From NCBI RefSeq assembly GCF_002943715.1, contig NZ_MQUA01000013.1, positions 1-64,000 on the forward strand: a DNA stretch of 64,000 nucleotides, in the 5' to 3' direction. The position numbers and the translations under genes were made by a program. Numbering within the stretch: the stretch's first letter is position 1; every line of letters starts with the position of its first letter. Shown here one piece after another: positions 45,544-54,545 of this stretch. This DNA is from Polaribacter filamentus. GTDB taxonomy: Bacteria; Bacteroidota; Bacteroidia; Flavobacteriales; Flavobacteriaceae. The notes beneath the pieces are model-generated. The model made no database searches. It was not told where the DNA came from and was given only the letters and a program-made list of their open reading frames with translations.

Positions 45544-47532
45544 ATGACTTTCAAAGAACAAATTCAGCAAGGAATTCCGGCTATTTTACCATCAAAAAAG
45601 CACTATGATATTTCTATAAATCACGCACCAAAAAGAAAAGAAATATTATCTGCGGATGAAAAAAAATTAGCTTTAAGAAATGCTTTGCGTTATTTTGAAG
45701 CCGAACATCATGCTGAATTACTGTCTGAATTTGTTGATGAGTTAGAAAAATACGGTCGAATTTATATGTATAGATTTAGACCAGATTATAAAATGTTTGC
45801 AAGAAATATTACAGCATATCCTGGAAAATCTGAGCAAGCAAAGGCAATTATGTTAATGATTCAGAACAATTTGGATGATGCAGTGGCGCAACATCCACAT
45901 GAATTAATTACCTACGGAGGTAACGGAGCTGTTTTTCAAAATTGGGCACAATATTTAGTTACAATGAGGTATTTATCAGAAATGACTAATAAACAAACGT
46001 TAACAATGTATTCTGGGCATCCGATGGGGTTGTTTCCTTCCAGTAAAAATGCGCCAAGAGTGGTGGTTACAAACGGAATGGTAATTCCTAATTACTCAAA
46101 ACCAGATGATTGGGAAAAAATGAACGCATTGGGAGTTTCGCAATACGGACAAATGACCGCCGGAAGTTATATGTATATTGGGCCGCAAGGAATTGTTCAC
46201 GGAACAACAATTACGGTTTTAAATGCCTTTCGAAAAATAAAAAAAGAAACAAAAGGAAATTTATTTGTGACTTCTGGTTTGGGCGGAATGTCTGGAGCAC
46301 AGCCAAAAGCAGGAAATATTGCCGGTTGTATTACCGTTTGTGCTGAGGTAAATGCAAAAATTACAGAAATTAGATTACAGCAAGGTTGGATTGATGAAAA
46401 AATCATCGATTTAGATAAGTTAGTTGCTAGAGTAAAATCAGCAAAAGAAAATAAAGAAACAGTTTCCATCGCGTATTTGGGGAACATCGTGGATGTTTGG
46501 GAAAAGTTTGATAAAGAAAATGTACATGTAGATTTAGGTTCAGATCAAACGTCATTGCACAATCCTTGGGCTGGAGGTTATTATCCTACGGATATTTCTT
46601 TTGAAGATGCAAATGCAATGATGGCTGAAAATCCGAAGAGATTTAGAGAAAAAGTGCAAGAAACTTTACGAAGACATGCGGATGCTATCAACAAACATAC
46701 GGCAAAAGGAACCTATTTCTTTGATTATGGAAATGCATTTTTATTAGAGGCAAGTAGAGCAGGAGGAGCTGTGATGGCAGAAAATAAAATTGATTTTAAG
46801 TATTCTAGTTATGTGCAAGATATTATGGGACCAATGTGTTTTGACTACGGATTTGGGCCTTTTAGATGGGTTTGTGCTTCGGGGAAACCAGAAGATTTAG
46901 CCAAGACAGATAAAATTGCATGTGAAGTTTTAGAGGAAATAAAACAACATTCGCCCGAAGAAATTCAGCAACAAATGGCGGATAATATTCAATGGATAAA
47001 AGGCGCACAAGAAAATAAATTGGTAGTGGGTTCTCAATCAAGAATTTTATATGCGGATGCCGAAGGAAGAGTTGAAATTGCAAAAGCGTTTAATAAAGCC
47101 ATTAAAAAAGGAGAAATCGGAGCAGTAGTTTTAGGTAGAGATCATCACGATGTTTCTGGTACAGATTCTCCTTATAGAGAAACCTCTAATATTTACGATG
47201 GGTCTAAATTTACAGCAGATATGGCGATTCAGAATGTAATTGGCGATAGTTTTAGAGGTGCAACTTGGGTGTCCATTCATAATGGTGGTGGCGTTGGTTG
47301 GGGAGAAGTGATTAACGGCGGATTTGGCATGCTTCTTGATGGTACAAAGGCAGCGTCAAAACGTTTAGAATCCATGCTTTTTTGGGATGTAAACAACGGA
47401 ATTTCAAGAAGAAGTTGGGCAAGAAATAAAGAGGCTGTTTTTGCAATTAAAAGAGCTATGAAAGCTGAAAAAAACCTGCAAGTAACGCTACCTAATATGG
47501 TTGACGATAAACTTATAGATTCAATAACTTAA
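45544..47532 (+). CDS. hutU: Urocanate hydratase
   Basis: A 662-residue urocanase of the long Bacteroidota type, converting urocanate to imidazolonepropionate in histidine breakdown with a tightly bound NAD+. Signatures are YGGNGAVFQNWAQYLVTM near residue 122, YSGHPMGLFPSSKNAPR, VTSGLGGMSGAQPKAGN near 242 and SIHNGGGVGWGEVINGGFG close to the end. No other hut genes lie nearby: its neighbours are the divergent IcmF gene and a DUF4136 lipoprotein gene 11 bases downstream. The rest of the histidine pathway must be encoded elsewhere. Confidence 0.95.
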   Translation: MTFKEQIQQGIPAILPSKKHYDISINHAPKRKEILSADEKKLALRNALRYFEAEHHAELLSEFVDELEKYGRIYMYRFRPDYKMFARNITAYPGKSEQAKAIMLMIQNNLDDAVAQHPHELITYGGNGAVFQNWAQYLVTMRYLSEMTNKQTLTMYSGHPMGLFPSSKNAPRVVVTNGMVIPNYSKPDDWEKMNALGVSQYGQMTAGSYMYIGPQGIVHGTTITVLNAFRKIKKETKGNLFVTSGLGGMSGAQPKAGNIAGCITVCAEVNAKITEIRLQQGWIDEKIIDLDKLVARVKSAKENKETVSIAYLGNIVDVWEKFDKENVHVDLGSDQTSLHNPWAGGYYPTDISFEDANAMMAENPKRFREKVQETLRRHADAINKHTAKGTYFFDYGNAFLLEASRAGGAVMAENKIDFKYSSYVQDIMGPMCFDYGFGPFRWVCASGKPEDLAKTDKIACEVLEEIKQHSPEEIQQQMADNIQWIKGAQENKLVVGSQSRILYADAEGRVEIAKAFNKAIKKGEIGAVVLGRDHHDVSGTDSPYRETSNIYDGSKFTADMAIQNVIGDSFRGATWVSIHNGGGVGWGEVINGGFGMLLDGTKAASKRLESMLFWDVNNGISRRSWARNKEAVFAIKRAMKAEKNLQVTLPNMVDDKLIDSIT

Positions 47533-47543
47533 AATAATTAATC

Positions 47544-48086
47544 ATGAAAAATTTTGTTCTTTTTTTATTTAGTGTGGTTTTATTGTCATCTTGTAACTCG
47601 GTAAAAGTAGTTGTAGATTATGATTCTAAAGCCGATTTTAATAGCTATAAAACGTTTGCTTTTTATAAGCCAGGAATTGACAAAGCAGCTATTTCTGATT
47701 TAGATAAGAAGCGTGTTCTAAGGGCTGTAGAATCAGAATTATTAGCAAAAGGGTTTATGAAATCTGAAAACCCAGATATGTTAGTTAGCTTTTTTACCAA
47801 ATCTAGAGAACGCGTAAATGTAAATCAAAACAATAATACTGGTTTTGGTTGGGGATTTGGTTGGAATCCTTGGATGATGAACGGAATGAATAATAACATA
47901 AATGTTTCACAATTTACTGAAGGTACTTTATTTGTTGATTTTATTGACGCCAAAAAGAAAGAATTAGTTTGGCAGGGGATTGGAACAGGGGCTCTGAAAA
48001 TAGACAACAGAGAAAATAAAGATGCTAGAATTAAAGAATTTGTAAAAGAAATTATATCTAAATTTCCACCAGAAGAAAACAAATAG
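47544..48086 (+). CDS. DUF4136 domain-containing lipoprotein (copy 1)
   Basis: A 180-residue protein with a lipoprotein signal (VVLLSSC, Cys near residue 17) and the DUF4136 layout: VDYDSKADFNSYKTFAFYKP at the start, ELLAKGFMKSENPDMLVSFF in the middle, TEGTLFVDFIDAKKKELVWQ and RIKEFVKEIISKFPPEE at the end. DUF4136 proteins are small periplasmic or outer-membrane lipoproteins of unknown function. It begins 11 bases after hutU, so it is probably co-transcribed, and it ends at a strong hairpin. A paralogue is at 59.6 kb. Confidence 0.88.
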   Translation: MKNFVLFLFSVVLLSSCNSVKVVVDYDSKADFNSYKTFAFYKPGIDKAAISDLDKKRVLRAVESELLAKGFMKSENPDMLVSFFTKSRERVNVNQNNNTGFGWGFGWNPWMMNGMNNNINVSQFTEGTLFVDFIDAKKKELVWQGIGTGALKIDNRENKDARIKEFVKEIISKFPPEENK

Positions 48087-48100
48087 ATAAAGTTTAATCA

Positions 48101-48142
48101 TAAAAAAAAACTCCGAAATCATTCTGATTTCGGAGTTTTTTG
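48101..48142. terminator. Strong bidirectional terminator
   Basis: AACTCCGAAATCA and TGATTTCGGAGTT form a perfect stem with a 3-base loop inside 48109-48138, flanked by nine As and a T run. It serves both the hutU-DUF4136 unit and the convergent glutamine synthetase gene. Confidence 0.85.
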
Positions 48143-48161
48143 TTTTATTGTTTTTTAAACT

Positions 48162-49187
48162 TTAACTAATGTTCGCAGATTTTACGGTTTTAATAATTCT
48201 TCCTGCAATCTTATATGGATCACCATTAGAAGCAGGTCTTCTGTCTTCTAACCAACCTTTCCAACCTTTTTGAACTGCAATAATTGGAATTCTAATTGAA
48301 GCACCTCTATCGGAAACGCCCCAAGAGAAATCGTGAATAGAAGCAGTTTCATGTAAACCAGTTAAACGTTGATCGTTAAACTCACCATAAACAGCAATAT
48401 GCTCTTTTACAACAGGTCTAAATGCCTCACAAATTTTACCATATATTTCTTTATCTCCACAAGTTCTTAATACGTGGTTAGAGAAGTTTGCATGCATACC
48501 AGAACCATTCCAGTCCATATCTCTACCTAATGGTTTTGGATGATATTCAATATAGAAACCATATTTTTCAGTTAATCTGTCTAATAAATAACGAGCAATC
48601 CAAATTTCATCACCTGCCTTCTTAGCACCTTTTGCAAACAATTGAAATTCCCATTGTCCAGAAGCAACCTCTTGATTAATACCTTCAAAATTTAATCCTG
48701 CATCAATACATAAATTAGCATGCTCTTCAACTAAAAGTCTTCCATGAGTATGCAACCCTCCAACAGAACAATAATACATTCCTTGTGGAGCAGGGTAACC
48801 ACCAATAGGGAAACCTAAAGGCAATTGAGTTTTAGTATCCATAATAAAATATTCTTGTTCAAAACCAAACCAGAAATCATCATCGTCATCATCAATAGTT
48901 GCTCTTCCGTTAGAAACGTGTGGAGTTTCATCTGCATTTAAAACCTCTGTCATAACTAAGTAACCATTTATTCTTGCAGGATCTGGATAGATAGCAATTG
49001 GTTTTAATAAACAGTCAGAAGCGCCGCCTGAAGCTTGTTTAGTAGATGATCCGTCAAAAGACCACATTCCTAATTCTTCAACAGTTCCTTGAAAATTTTC
49101 ATGCTCTTCAACCTTGGTTTTACTTCTCATGTTCTGAGTTGGAAAATATCCATCTAACCAAATGTATTCTAATTTAATTTTTGCCAT
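48162..49187 (-). CDS. Glutamine synthetase type II (eukaryotic-like)
   Basis: A 341-residue glutamine synthetase of the short type II class (beta-grasp plus catalytic domain): WLDGYFPTQNMRSKT and the WSFDGSSTKQA substrate loop at the start, FGFEQEYFIMD with catalytic Glu, GLHTHGRLLVEEHANLCID, NGSGMHANFSNHVLRT with the HxN ammonium-binding region, and RGASIRIPIIAVQKGWKGW near the end. It makes glutamine from glutamate, ammonia and ATP. A type III glutamine synthetase is divergent across 169 bases. Such a pair allows independent control of nitrogen assimilation. Confidence 0.9.
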   Translation of the reverse strand: MAKIKLEYIWLDGYFPTQNMRSKTKVEEHENFQGTVEELGMWSFDGSSTKQASGGASDCLLKPIAIYPDPARINGYLVMTEVLNADETPHVSNGRATIDDDDDDFWFGFEQEYFIMDTKTQLPLGFPIGGYPAPQGMYYCSVGGLHTHGRLLVEEHANLCIDAGLNFEGINQEVASGQWEFQLFAKGAKKAGDEIWIARYLLDRLTEKYGFYIEYHPKPLGRDMDWNGSGMHANFSNHVLRTCGDKEIYGKICEAFRPVVKEHIAVYGEFNDQRLTGLHETASIHDFSWGVSDRGASIRIPIIAVQKGWKGWLEDRRPASNGDPYKIAGRIIKTVKSANIS

Positions 49188-49293
49188 AATAAATAGTTGT
49201 ATATGTGATGTTAATACTACAAAAATGAAATATTTTACTAAGATATCAAAAAAAATAGGGGTATAATTTTAAAAATCATCTGAAAATAATTTT

Positions 49294-49320
49294 ATCCCTA
49301 ATTTTTATAGGGTATATTTG
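49294..49320 (+). promoter_or_regulatory. -7 box with overlapping inverted repeat before glnN
   Basis: TATATTTG at 49313-49320 fits TAnnTTTG and lies 36 bases before the ATG. CCCTA (49296-49300) and TAGGG (49308-49312) form a short dyad that abuts this box, a plausible operator; the binding protein is unknown. Confidence 0.45.
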
Positions 49321-49356
49321 TTTAAAGAATAAAATATACTAGTTAAAAATCATATT

Positions 49357-51540
49357 ATGTCAACAATTAGATTTGCCGCATTGCAAGAAACATTAAATAG
49401 AAGCACTATAAAAGTGGTTGAAAACGAAAAAAGATCGGTTTTATTCGGTAAAAATGTTTTTAACAAATATGCTATGCAACAATATCTTACAAGAGCTGCG
49501 TATGAAAGTGTGATGAATGCGATTGACAAAGGAACTAAAATTGATAGAAAAATTGCAGATCAAGTTGCGGTAAGCATGAAGGATTGGGCAATTTCGAAAG
49601 GTGCAACACATTATACACATTGGTTTCAGCCATTAACAGGAGCTACAGCGGAAAAACACGATGCTTTTTTTGAGTCTATTAATGGTAGCTTAGCGATGGA
49701 AAAATTTGATGGAGAACAATTAGTTCAACAAGAGCCAGATGCTTCAAGTTTTCCGAATGGCGGAATTAGAAATACTTTCGAAGCAAGAGGTTTTACGGCT
49801 TGGGATCCAACATCGCCCGCATTTATTTATGAAACCACTTTGTGTATTCCAACAATTTTTGTTGCGTATACGGGAGAAGCTTTAGATAATAAAACTCCTT
49901 TATTAAGAGCGCTGCAAGCTGTTGATACGCATGCAACTGCTATTTGTAAGTATTTTGATAAAAACGCATCTAAAGTATATGCAACTTTAGGTTGGGAACA
50001 AGAGTATTTTTTAATTGATGATGCGTTAGCGTTATCTAGACCAGATATTTTGCTAACGGGCAGAACGTTGTTAGGACATTCTTCTGCAAAAGGCCAACAA
50101 TTAGATGACCATTATTTTGGAAGCATTCCTGCAAGAGCGATGAACTTTATGCAAGATTTAGAGCAAGAGTGCATGTTATTAGGTATTCCTTTAAAAACAA
50201 GACATAATGAAGTTGCTCCAAATCAATTTGAATTAGCGCCTATTTATGAAGAAGCCAATTTGGCGGTAGATCATAATTCTTTACTAATGGATGTAATGCA
50301 AAAAGTTTCTAGACGTCATAGATTTAAAGTATTATTTCACGAAAAACCATTTGCAGGAATCAATGGTTCTGGAAAACATAATAATTGGTCTTTATCAACA
50401 GATGATGGGGTAAACTTATTGAGTCCGGGAAAAACACCTATGAAGAATTTACAATTCTTAACTTTTTTTATAAACACGATAAAAGCAGTTTATGAGTATG
50501 AAGAATTGTTAAGAGCGTCAATTGCATCCGAAAGTAATGATCAGCGATTAGGAGCAAATGAAGCGCCGTCAGCAATTATTTCTGTGTTTATTGGTAGTCA
50601 ATTGTCACAAGTTTTAGATGAATTAGAGAATGTGACTAAAGGAAAGTTATCACCTCAAGAAAAAACCGATTTAAAATTAAACATTATTGGTAAAATACCT
50701 GAAATTTTATTAGATAACACAGATAAAAATAGAACTTCACCTTTTGCTTTTACAGGTAATAAATTTGAGTTTAGAGCAGTTGGTTCTTGGACAAATTGTG
50801 CAAAACCGATGACCGTTTTAAATACAATTGTTGCTAAACAATTAAAAGAATTTAAAAAAGAAGTGGATTCTTTAATTGATGCTAAAAATTTAAAAAAGGA
50901 TGAAGCAATATTTAATGTGTTAAGAGAATACATAAAGGAATCGAAAAAAATTCGTTTTGAAGGAGATGGTTATAGTGAATCTTGGGAAAAAGAAGCTAAA
51001 AAACGTGGTTTAAGCAATCATAAAACGACACCAGAAGCTTTAAAAGTAAAAATTTCTAAGAAAACCATTGACTTATTTGAAGAAATGGAGGTAATGAATA
51101 AGATAGAATTAGAGGCTCGTTTTGAAATTGATATAGAAGAATATACGAAACGTTTGCAAATAGAAAGTAGGGTTTTAGGCGATATTGCGAGAAATCATAT
51201 CATTCCTACGGCAATTATTTATCAGAATACATTGTTAGAAAATACTAGAAATTTAAAAGAAATTTTTGGCGAAGAGTATAAAAATATTGCAAAAGAACAA
51301 ATAGAATTAATTATGATTATCTCCAATCATATTACAGAAATTAACTCACTAAGTGTTAAAATGATAGATGAACGCAGAAAAGCAAACAAACATACGGCAT
51401 TAAAATCCGCAGAAATGTATTGCAACAATGTAAAACCGTTTTTTGAGCAAATACGATATCATTGCGATAAACTAGAAACGATGGTAGATGACAATCTTTG
51501 GCCACTTACAAAATATAGAGAATTGTTGTTTACTAGATAG
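49357..51540 (+). CDS. glnN: Glutamine synthetase type III
   Basis: A 727-residue enzyme of the type III glutamine synthetase family, common in Bacteroidota and cyanobacteria. Signatures are RNTFEARGFTAWDPTSPAF, ATLGWEQEYFLIDDAL with the catalytic Glu, RHNEVAPNQFELAPIYEEAN, HEKPFAGINGSGKHNNWSL near residue 330 (ammonium and glutamate binding) and SNDQRLGANEAPSAIISVF. The last 130 residues are a helical tail typical of type III (YCNNVKPFFEQIRYHCDKLE). It assimilates ammonia with ATP as a dodecamer. It is divergent from the type II gene and followed by a structured RNA element. Confidence 0.95.
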   Translation: MSTIRFAALQETLNRSTIKVVENEKRSVLFGKNVFNKYAMQQYLTRAAYESVMNAIDKGTKIDRKIADQVAVSMKDWAISKGATHYTHWFQPLTGATAEKHDAFFESINGSLAMEKFDGEQLVQQEPDASSFPNGGIRNTFEARGFTAWDPTSPAFIYETTLCIPTIFVAYTGEALDNKTPLLRALQAVDTHATAICKYFDKNASKVYATLGWEQEYFLIDDALALSRPDILLTGRTLLGHSSAKGQQLDDHYFGSIPARAMNFMQDLEQECMLLGIPLKTRHNEVAPNQFELAPIYEEANLAVDHNSLLMDVMQKVSRRHRFKVLFHEKPFAGINGSGKHNNWSLSTDDGVNLLSPGKTPMKNLQFLTFFINTIKAVYEYEELLRASIASESNDQRLGANEAPSAIISVFIGSQLSQVLDELENVTKGKLSPQEKTDLKLNIIGKIPEILLDNTDKNRTSPFAFTGNKFEFRAVGSWTNCAKPMTVLNTIVAKQLKEFKKEVDSLIDAKNLKKDEAIFNVLREYIKESKKIRFEGDGYSESWEKEAKKRGLSNHKTTPEALKVKISKKTIDLFEEMEVMNKIELEARFEIDIEEYTKRLQIESRVLGDIARNHIIPTAIIYQNTLLENTRNLKEIFGEEYKNIAKEQIELIMIISNHITEINSLSVKMIDERRKANKHTALKSAEMYCNNVKPFFEQIRYHCDKLETMVDDNLWPLTKYRELLFTR

Positions 51541-51571
51541 ATAGTGGTGAGTACTGAGCTTTGCTAAGTAT

Positions 51572-51645
51572 GGGCGTTTTAACGGGCTTTCCACTAAATC
51601 TTTTTTATGAAAAATAAAAAAGGATACCGTTTCAATCCCTAACGC
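51572..51645 (+). ncRNA. Candidate structured RNA element between glnN and purM
   Basis: GCGTT at 51575-51579 pairs with AACGC at 51641-51645, and an inner GGG/CCC pair adds to the closing stem (ACGGGCTTT with ATCCCTAACG). An internal hairpin (ATCTTTTTTAT with ATAAAAAAGGAT) lies between. The framework CGGGCTTTCCACTA...GGAT...TCCCTAACGC recurs in many flavobacterial intergenic regions as I recall. I cannot give it a verified Rfam name. Either orientation is possible. Confidence 0.45.
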
Positions 51646-51828
51646 TTATTGTAAGACTTAAAAGTAAGTTCTTTAAATTTACCTGCATCTATAAAGATAT
51701 GTAAGTTATTTTTTAGAACGTAAATTTCTTAATTAGATAAATAAAATTTGGGTTTTATTAGACAGAGGTAAGGTGTTTGCCTTTAAATATTCATATAGAT
51801 TTCTATCGTTTTTTTTTAATCAAAAGAC

Positions 51829-51836
51829 TAAATTTG
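51829..51836 (+). promoter_or_regulatory. -7 box deciding the purM start
   Basis: TAAATTTG fits TAnnTTTG and lies 17 bases before ATG 51854. An in-frame start at 51773 would lie upstream of this promoter and adds 27 unrelated residues, so 51854 is preferred. Confidence 0.5.
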
Positions 51837-51853
51837 CCGAACAACACAATAAT

Positions 51854-53032
51854 ATGAGTCAAGAAGTTTCTAAAAGATACGCACAACGAGGTGTATCTGC
51901 ATCCAAAGAAGATGTGCACAATGCTATTAAAAATATAGATAAAGGATTATTTCCTAAAGCATTCTGTAAAATTGTACCAGATTATTTAACAAATGATGAA
52001 GATTATTGTTTAATAATGCACGCAGATGGCGCAGGTACAAAGTCTTCTTTAGCATATATGTATTGGAAAGAGACCGGCGATATTTCAGTGTGGAAAGGCA
52101 TTGCGCAAGATGCTCTAATAATGAATATTGACGATTTATTGTGTGTTGGTGCAACCGATAATATTATGTTATCTTCTACTATTGGAAGAAATAAAAGTAA
52201 AATTCCTGGTGAAGTTTTATCAGTAATTATAAACGGAACAGAAGAACTTATTGCAGATTTAAAAAAATTCGGAGTAACTATTCATTCAACCGGAGGAGAA
52301 ACTGCGGATGTTGGAGATTTAGTTCGTACAATTATTGTAGACTCTACAGTAACCGCAAGAATGAAACGTTCTGAAGTGATTGACAATGCAAATATAAAAG
52401 GGGGTGATGTTATCGTAGGTTTAGAGTCTTTTGGACAGGCTAGTTATGAAACTGAATATAATGGAGGAATGGGTTCAAACGGATTAACATCCGCAAGGCA
52501 CGATGTTTTTCATAAATATTTAGCAGAAAAATACCCAGAAAGTTATGATGCCGCAGTGCCTGAAGAATTAGTATATTCTGGAAATATAAAACTGACGGAT
52601 GCCGTAGAAAATTCTCCTATTGATGCTGGTAAACTAGTATTGTCGCCAACAAGAACCTATGCGCCAATTATTAAAGAAATTTTATCTAAATTCACTTCCG
52701 ATGAAGTTCACGGAATGATTCATTGTTCTGGCGGCGCGCAAACTAAGATTTTACATTTTGTAGATAATTTGCATATTGTAAAAGATAATTTATTTCCGAT
52801 TCCGCCTCTATTTAAACTGATACAAGAACAATCAAAAACAGATTGGAAAGAAATGTATCAAGTTTTTAACTGTGGGCATAGAATGGAAATTTATGTTTCG
52901 CCTGAAACAGCAAAAGATATTATTGCAATTTCAAAATCTTTTAATGTAGATGCCAAAATTGTGGGTAGAGTAGAAGCTTCACCAACTAAAAAACTGACGA
53001 TTACAAGCGAGTTTGGTGTTTTTGAGTACTAA
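51854..53032 (+). CDS. purM: Phosphoribosylformylglycinamidine cyclo-ligase (AIR synthase)
   Basis: From ATG 51854 the protein has 392 residues, the usual length in Bacteroidota, starting MSQEVSKRYAQRGVSASKED. Signatures of AIR synthase are LIMHADGAGTKSSLAYMYW, DALIMNIDDLLCVGATDNIM, STGGETADVGDLVRTI and GMIHCSGGAQTKILHFV. It closes the imidazole ring in purine synthesis (FGAM to AIR, using ATP) in the cytoplasm. It stands alone, with an intergenic structured element before it and a transposon graveyard after it. Confidence 0.93.
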   Translation: MSQEVSKRYAQRGVSASKEDVHNAIKNIDKGLFPKAFCKIVPDYLTNDEDYCLIMHADGAGTKSSLAYMYWKETGDISVWKGIAQDALIMNIDDLLCVGATDNIMLSSTIGRNKSKIPGEVLSVIINGTEELIADLKKFGVTIHSTGGETADVGDLVRTIIVDSTVTARMKRSEVIDNANIKGGDVIVGLESFGQASYETEYNGGMGSNGLTSARHDVFHKYLAEKYPESYDAAVPEELVYSGNIKLTDAVENSPIDAGKLVLSPTRTYAPIIKEILSKFTSDEVHGMIHCSGGAQTKILHFVDNLHIVKDNLFPIPPLFKLIQEQSKTDWKEMYQVFNCGHRMEIYVSPETAKDIIAISKSFNVDAKIVGRVEASPTKKLTITSEFGVFEY

Positions 53033-53434
53033 TTCAATGAGAAAAAAGAGATATTTTTAAGTATAATAGTTTCGATATTTTAGGGTTACTTAATTTTTTT
53101 AAAGAATATATAATTCTTTTTAAAGTTTAAATAAATAACCTTAGTTTCGACTTTGTAAAAAAAAAGATAAAGGTTATTTCAAAAACTTTTAAACTCTCAT
53201 TAAATGGTGCTTTATACTTTTAATCAATAGATTGTGAATGCTAATTTAAAAACCAATTGACGTGTTTTTATTAGAAGGATTTATGGAATATCTTGACAAA
53301 CTTTCTAGGGTTTTGGCTTAAATTTTTGAAAAAATGAAGAAAGATAAAATCATCAAGTAGCAACTTTGACTGCAAGAGTTATTAATAAATAAGGCTTTAA
53401 TCTAAATATATAAATATGTTAAATTGATAATGTC
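53033..53434. other. Intergenic AT-rich stretch after purM
   Basis: About 400 bases with stops in all frames. I see no recognisable gene fragment, RNA or repeat. It is the outer edge of the decayed island between purM and tmRNA. Confidence 0.5.
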
Positions 53435-53850
53435 TTTAAATTGATACCAAGCAGAAAAAGAAGTAGCTATCAGTGCCACTGTTTTTTTTATTGGACCTTT
53501 ATTTTCATCTATGATTGCTTTTAATGCATACCAATTTAACTAATTTTATAAATATTTTGTTGAGACTCCATTGAATTTCTCTATCCATTTTTTTAAATCA
53601 TGCGCGGTCTGATTGGCATGTTTAACATGATAAATTTCTTTTTTTACATACTCTTTGGCTGATACTTTTATTGATTGATGCTCAAGTTGATTCTCTTTAG
53701 CAAAAGCTTCAAAACTTCTATATCGATCTTTGTCTAAGGCTGTCTTTGGAGCTAATTTATCCTTCAAAATATCATTCATATTTTCCCCGATATTCTATCT
53801 GTTGTAGCAACTTGTAAATGTTTCTATTAGTACTTATACTCATAATTTAT
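53435..53850 (-). pseudogene. Decayed IS1595-family transposase remnant
   Basis: On the minus strand fragments read LQVATTDRISGK (compare VVTTGRISKK in the intact IS1595 at 13.3 kb), then ALDKDRYRSFEAFAKENQLE and KKEIYHVKHANQTAHDLKKW, IEKFNGVSTKYL, two in-frame stops, and LNWYALKAIIDENKGPIKKT, VALIATSFSAWYQFKD. Thus the C-terminal half survives with at least one frameshift and two stops; the zinc ribbon and first catalytic Asp are gone. It is clearly diverged from the copy at 13.3 kb and came from another element. Confidence 0.75.
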
Positions 53851-53943
53851 CTTAGACAGTAAGTATCTTATCTCACCATCCCTATCGACCACCTCTATTT
53901 AAAATACCCTATCTGGATCTGCAAATAAAACTCGTGCTATTAG

Positions 53944-54042
53944 TTACGTAACATTTTTAAAAATATTTTTCTATTTCCAGAACTCTTTAATTATTTTGTA
54001 ATCTAAAGCAGAGTGCCTTGTTTTTCCGTTGTGCCAAATTTC
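53944..54042 (-). pseudogene. IS3-family OrfB transposase tail remnant
   Basis: The minus strand reads EIWHNGKTRHSALDYKIIKE, FWK, a stop, then KNIFKNVT. This is the C-terminal signature of IS3-family OrfB (relatives read IWYNRKRRHSALGY). Only about 32 codons are left, with one internal stop. It lies between the IS1595 remnant and a DUF1800 fragment. Confidence 0.6.
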
Positions 54043-54104
54043 AATAAATTAAGTATTAATTGATTAAATTTATATTCAATAATTTGAAAGCTTGGTAGAG
54101 TAGT

Positions 54105-54290
54105 ATGGCTTCATTAAATCCATCAACTTCTGTTTTGGGAGCTCGTAAAGCCAAGCACTTCTTATGGCTCGCTTGTTTTAACTATTTAAAATCAACGCTT
54201 AATTATTTAGCAACGTTTAACCCGTCTCAGGCTGTTACAACAGACAAAGAGATCAAAATAGCTTCTAATTTGAATGTGCTAAATACCTAA
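54105..54290 (+). pseudogene. N-terminal fragment of a DUF1800 protein
   Basis: The 61-codon frame begins MASLNPSTSVLGARKAKHFL and continues WLACFNYLKSTLNYLATFNP. The xLNPxxxxLGxRxAKHLLxRA start is the hallmark of the DUF1800 family, which in flavobacteria consists of large exported proteins. Normal members have about 450-500 residues, so nearly all of this one is missing. Confidence 0.5.
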
Positions 54291-54291
54291 T

Positions 54292-54486
54292 ATTATGAGT
54301 GTAAAGGTCTGATTAAATCTGTTTTTAATCATTTAGAAAATTTTAAGCAAACCTATACAGAGAGTCGAATGGAATGTAAATCGACGCTAATTAGTTTGAT
54401 TTTTCCAGAAAAAATAGAATTTGACGGAAAAAAATGTCGAACTACAAGAATCAATGATGTATTGAGGTGTATCTTACAGATATACA
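54292..54486 (+). pseudogene. C-terminal tail of a site-specific recombinase
   Basis: The frame reads FNHLENFKQTYTESRMECKS, TLISLIFPEKIEFDGKKCRT and TRINDVLRCI. The (G/S)xIFPEKxxFxxxxxRTTRxNE pattern is, to my knowledge, the C-terminal end of large serine recombinases in Bacteroidota. No catalytic domain is left. The open frame runs on into the tmRNA terminator and tmRNA itself, so anything past about 54490 is spurious. An integrase remnant immediately next to the tmRNA 3' end suggests a former integrated element. Confidence 0.5.
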
Positions 54487-54504
54487 TATACTTAGCTCAA
54501 AATA

Positions 54505-54540
54505 AAAAGGGACAAATCTCAAAAAATATGAGTTTGTCCC
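54505..54540 (-). terminator. tmRNA terminator
   Basis: GGGACAAATCTC (54509-54520) pairs with GAGTTTGTCCC (54530-54540) around an A-rich loop, followed on the minus strand by CCTTTTTATT. It lies directly beyond the mature tmRNA 3' end. Confidence 0.8.
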
Positions 54541-54545
54541 GTTTA

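Noticed and set aside
53220..53560. att site duplication of the tmRNA 3' end
   Set aside because: I searched by eye for a second copy of the T-arm/acceptor sequence in the graveyard and found none.
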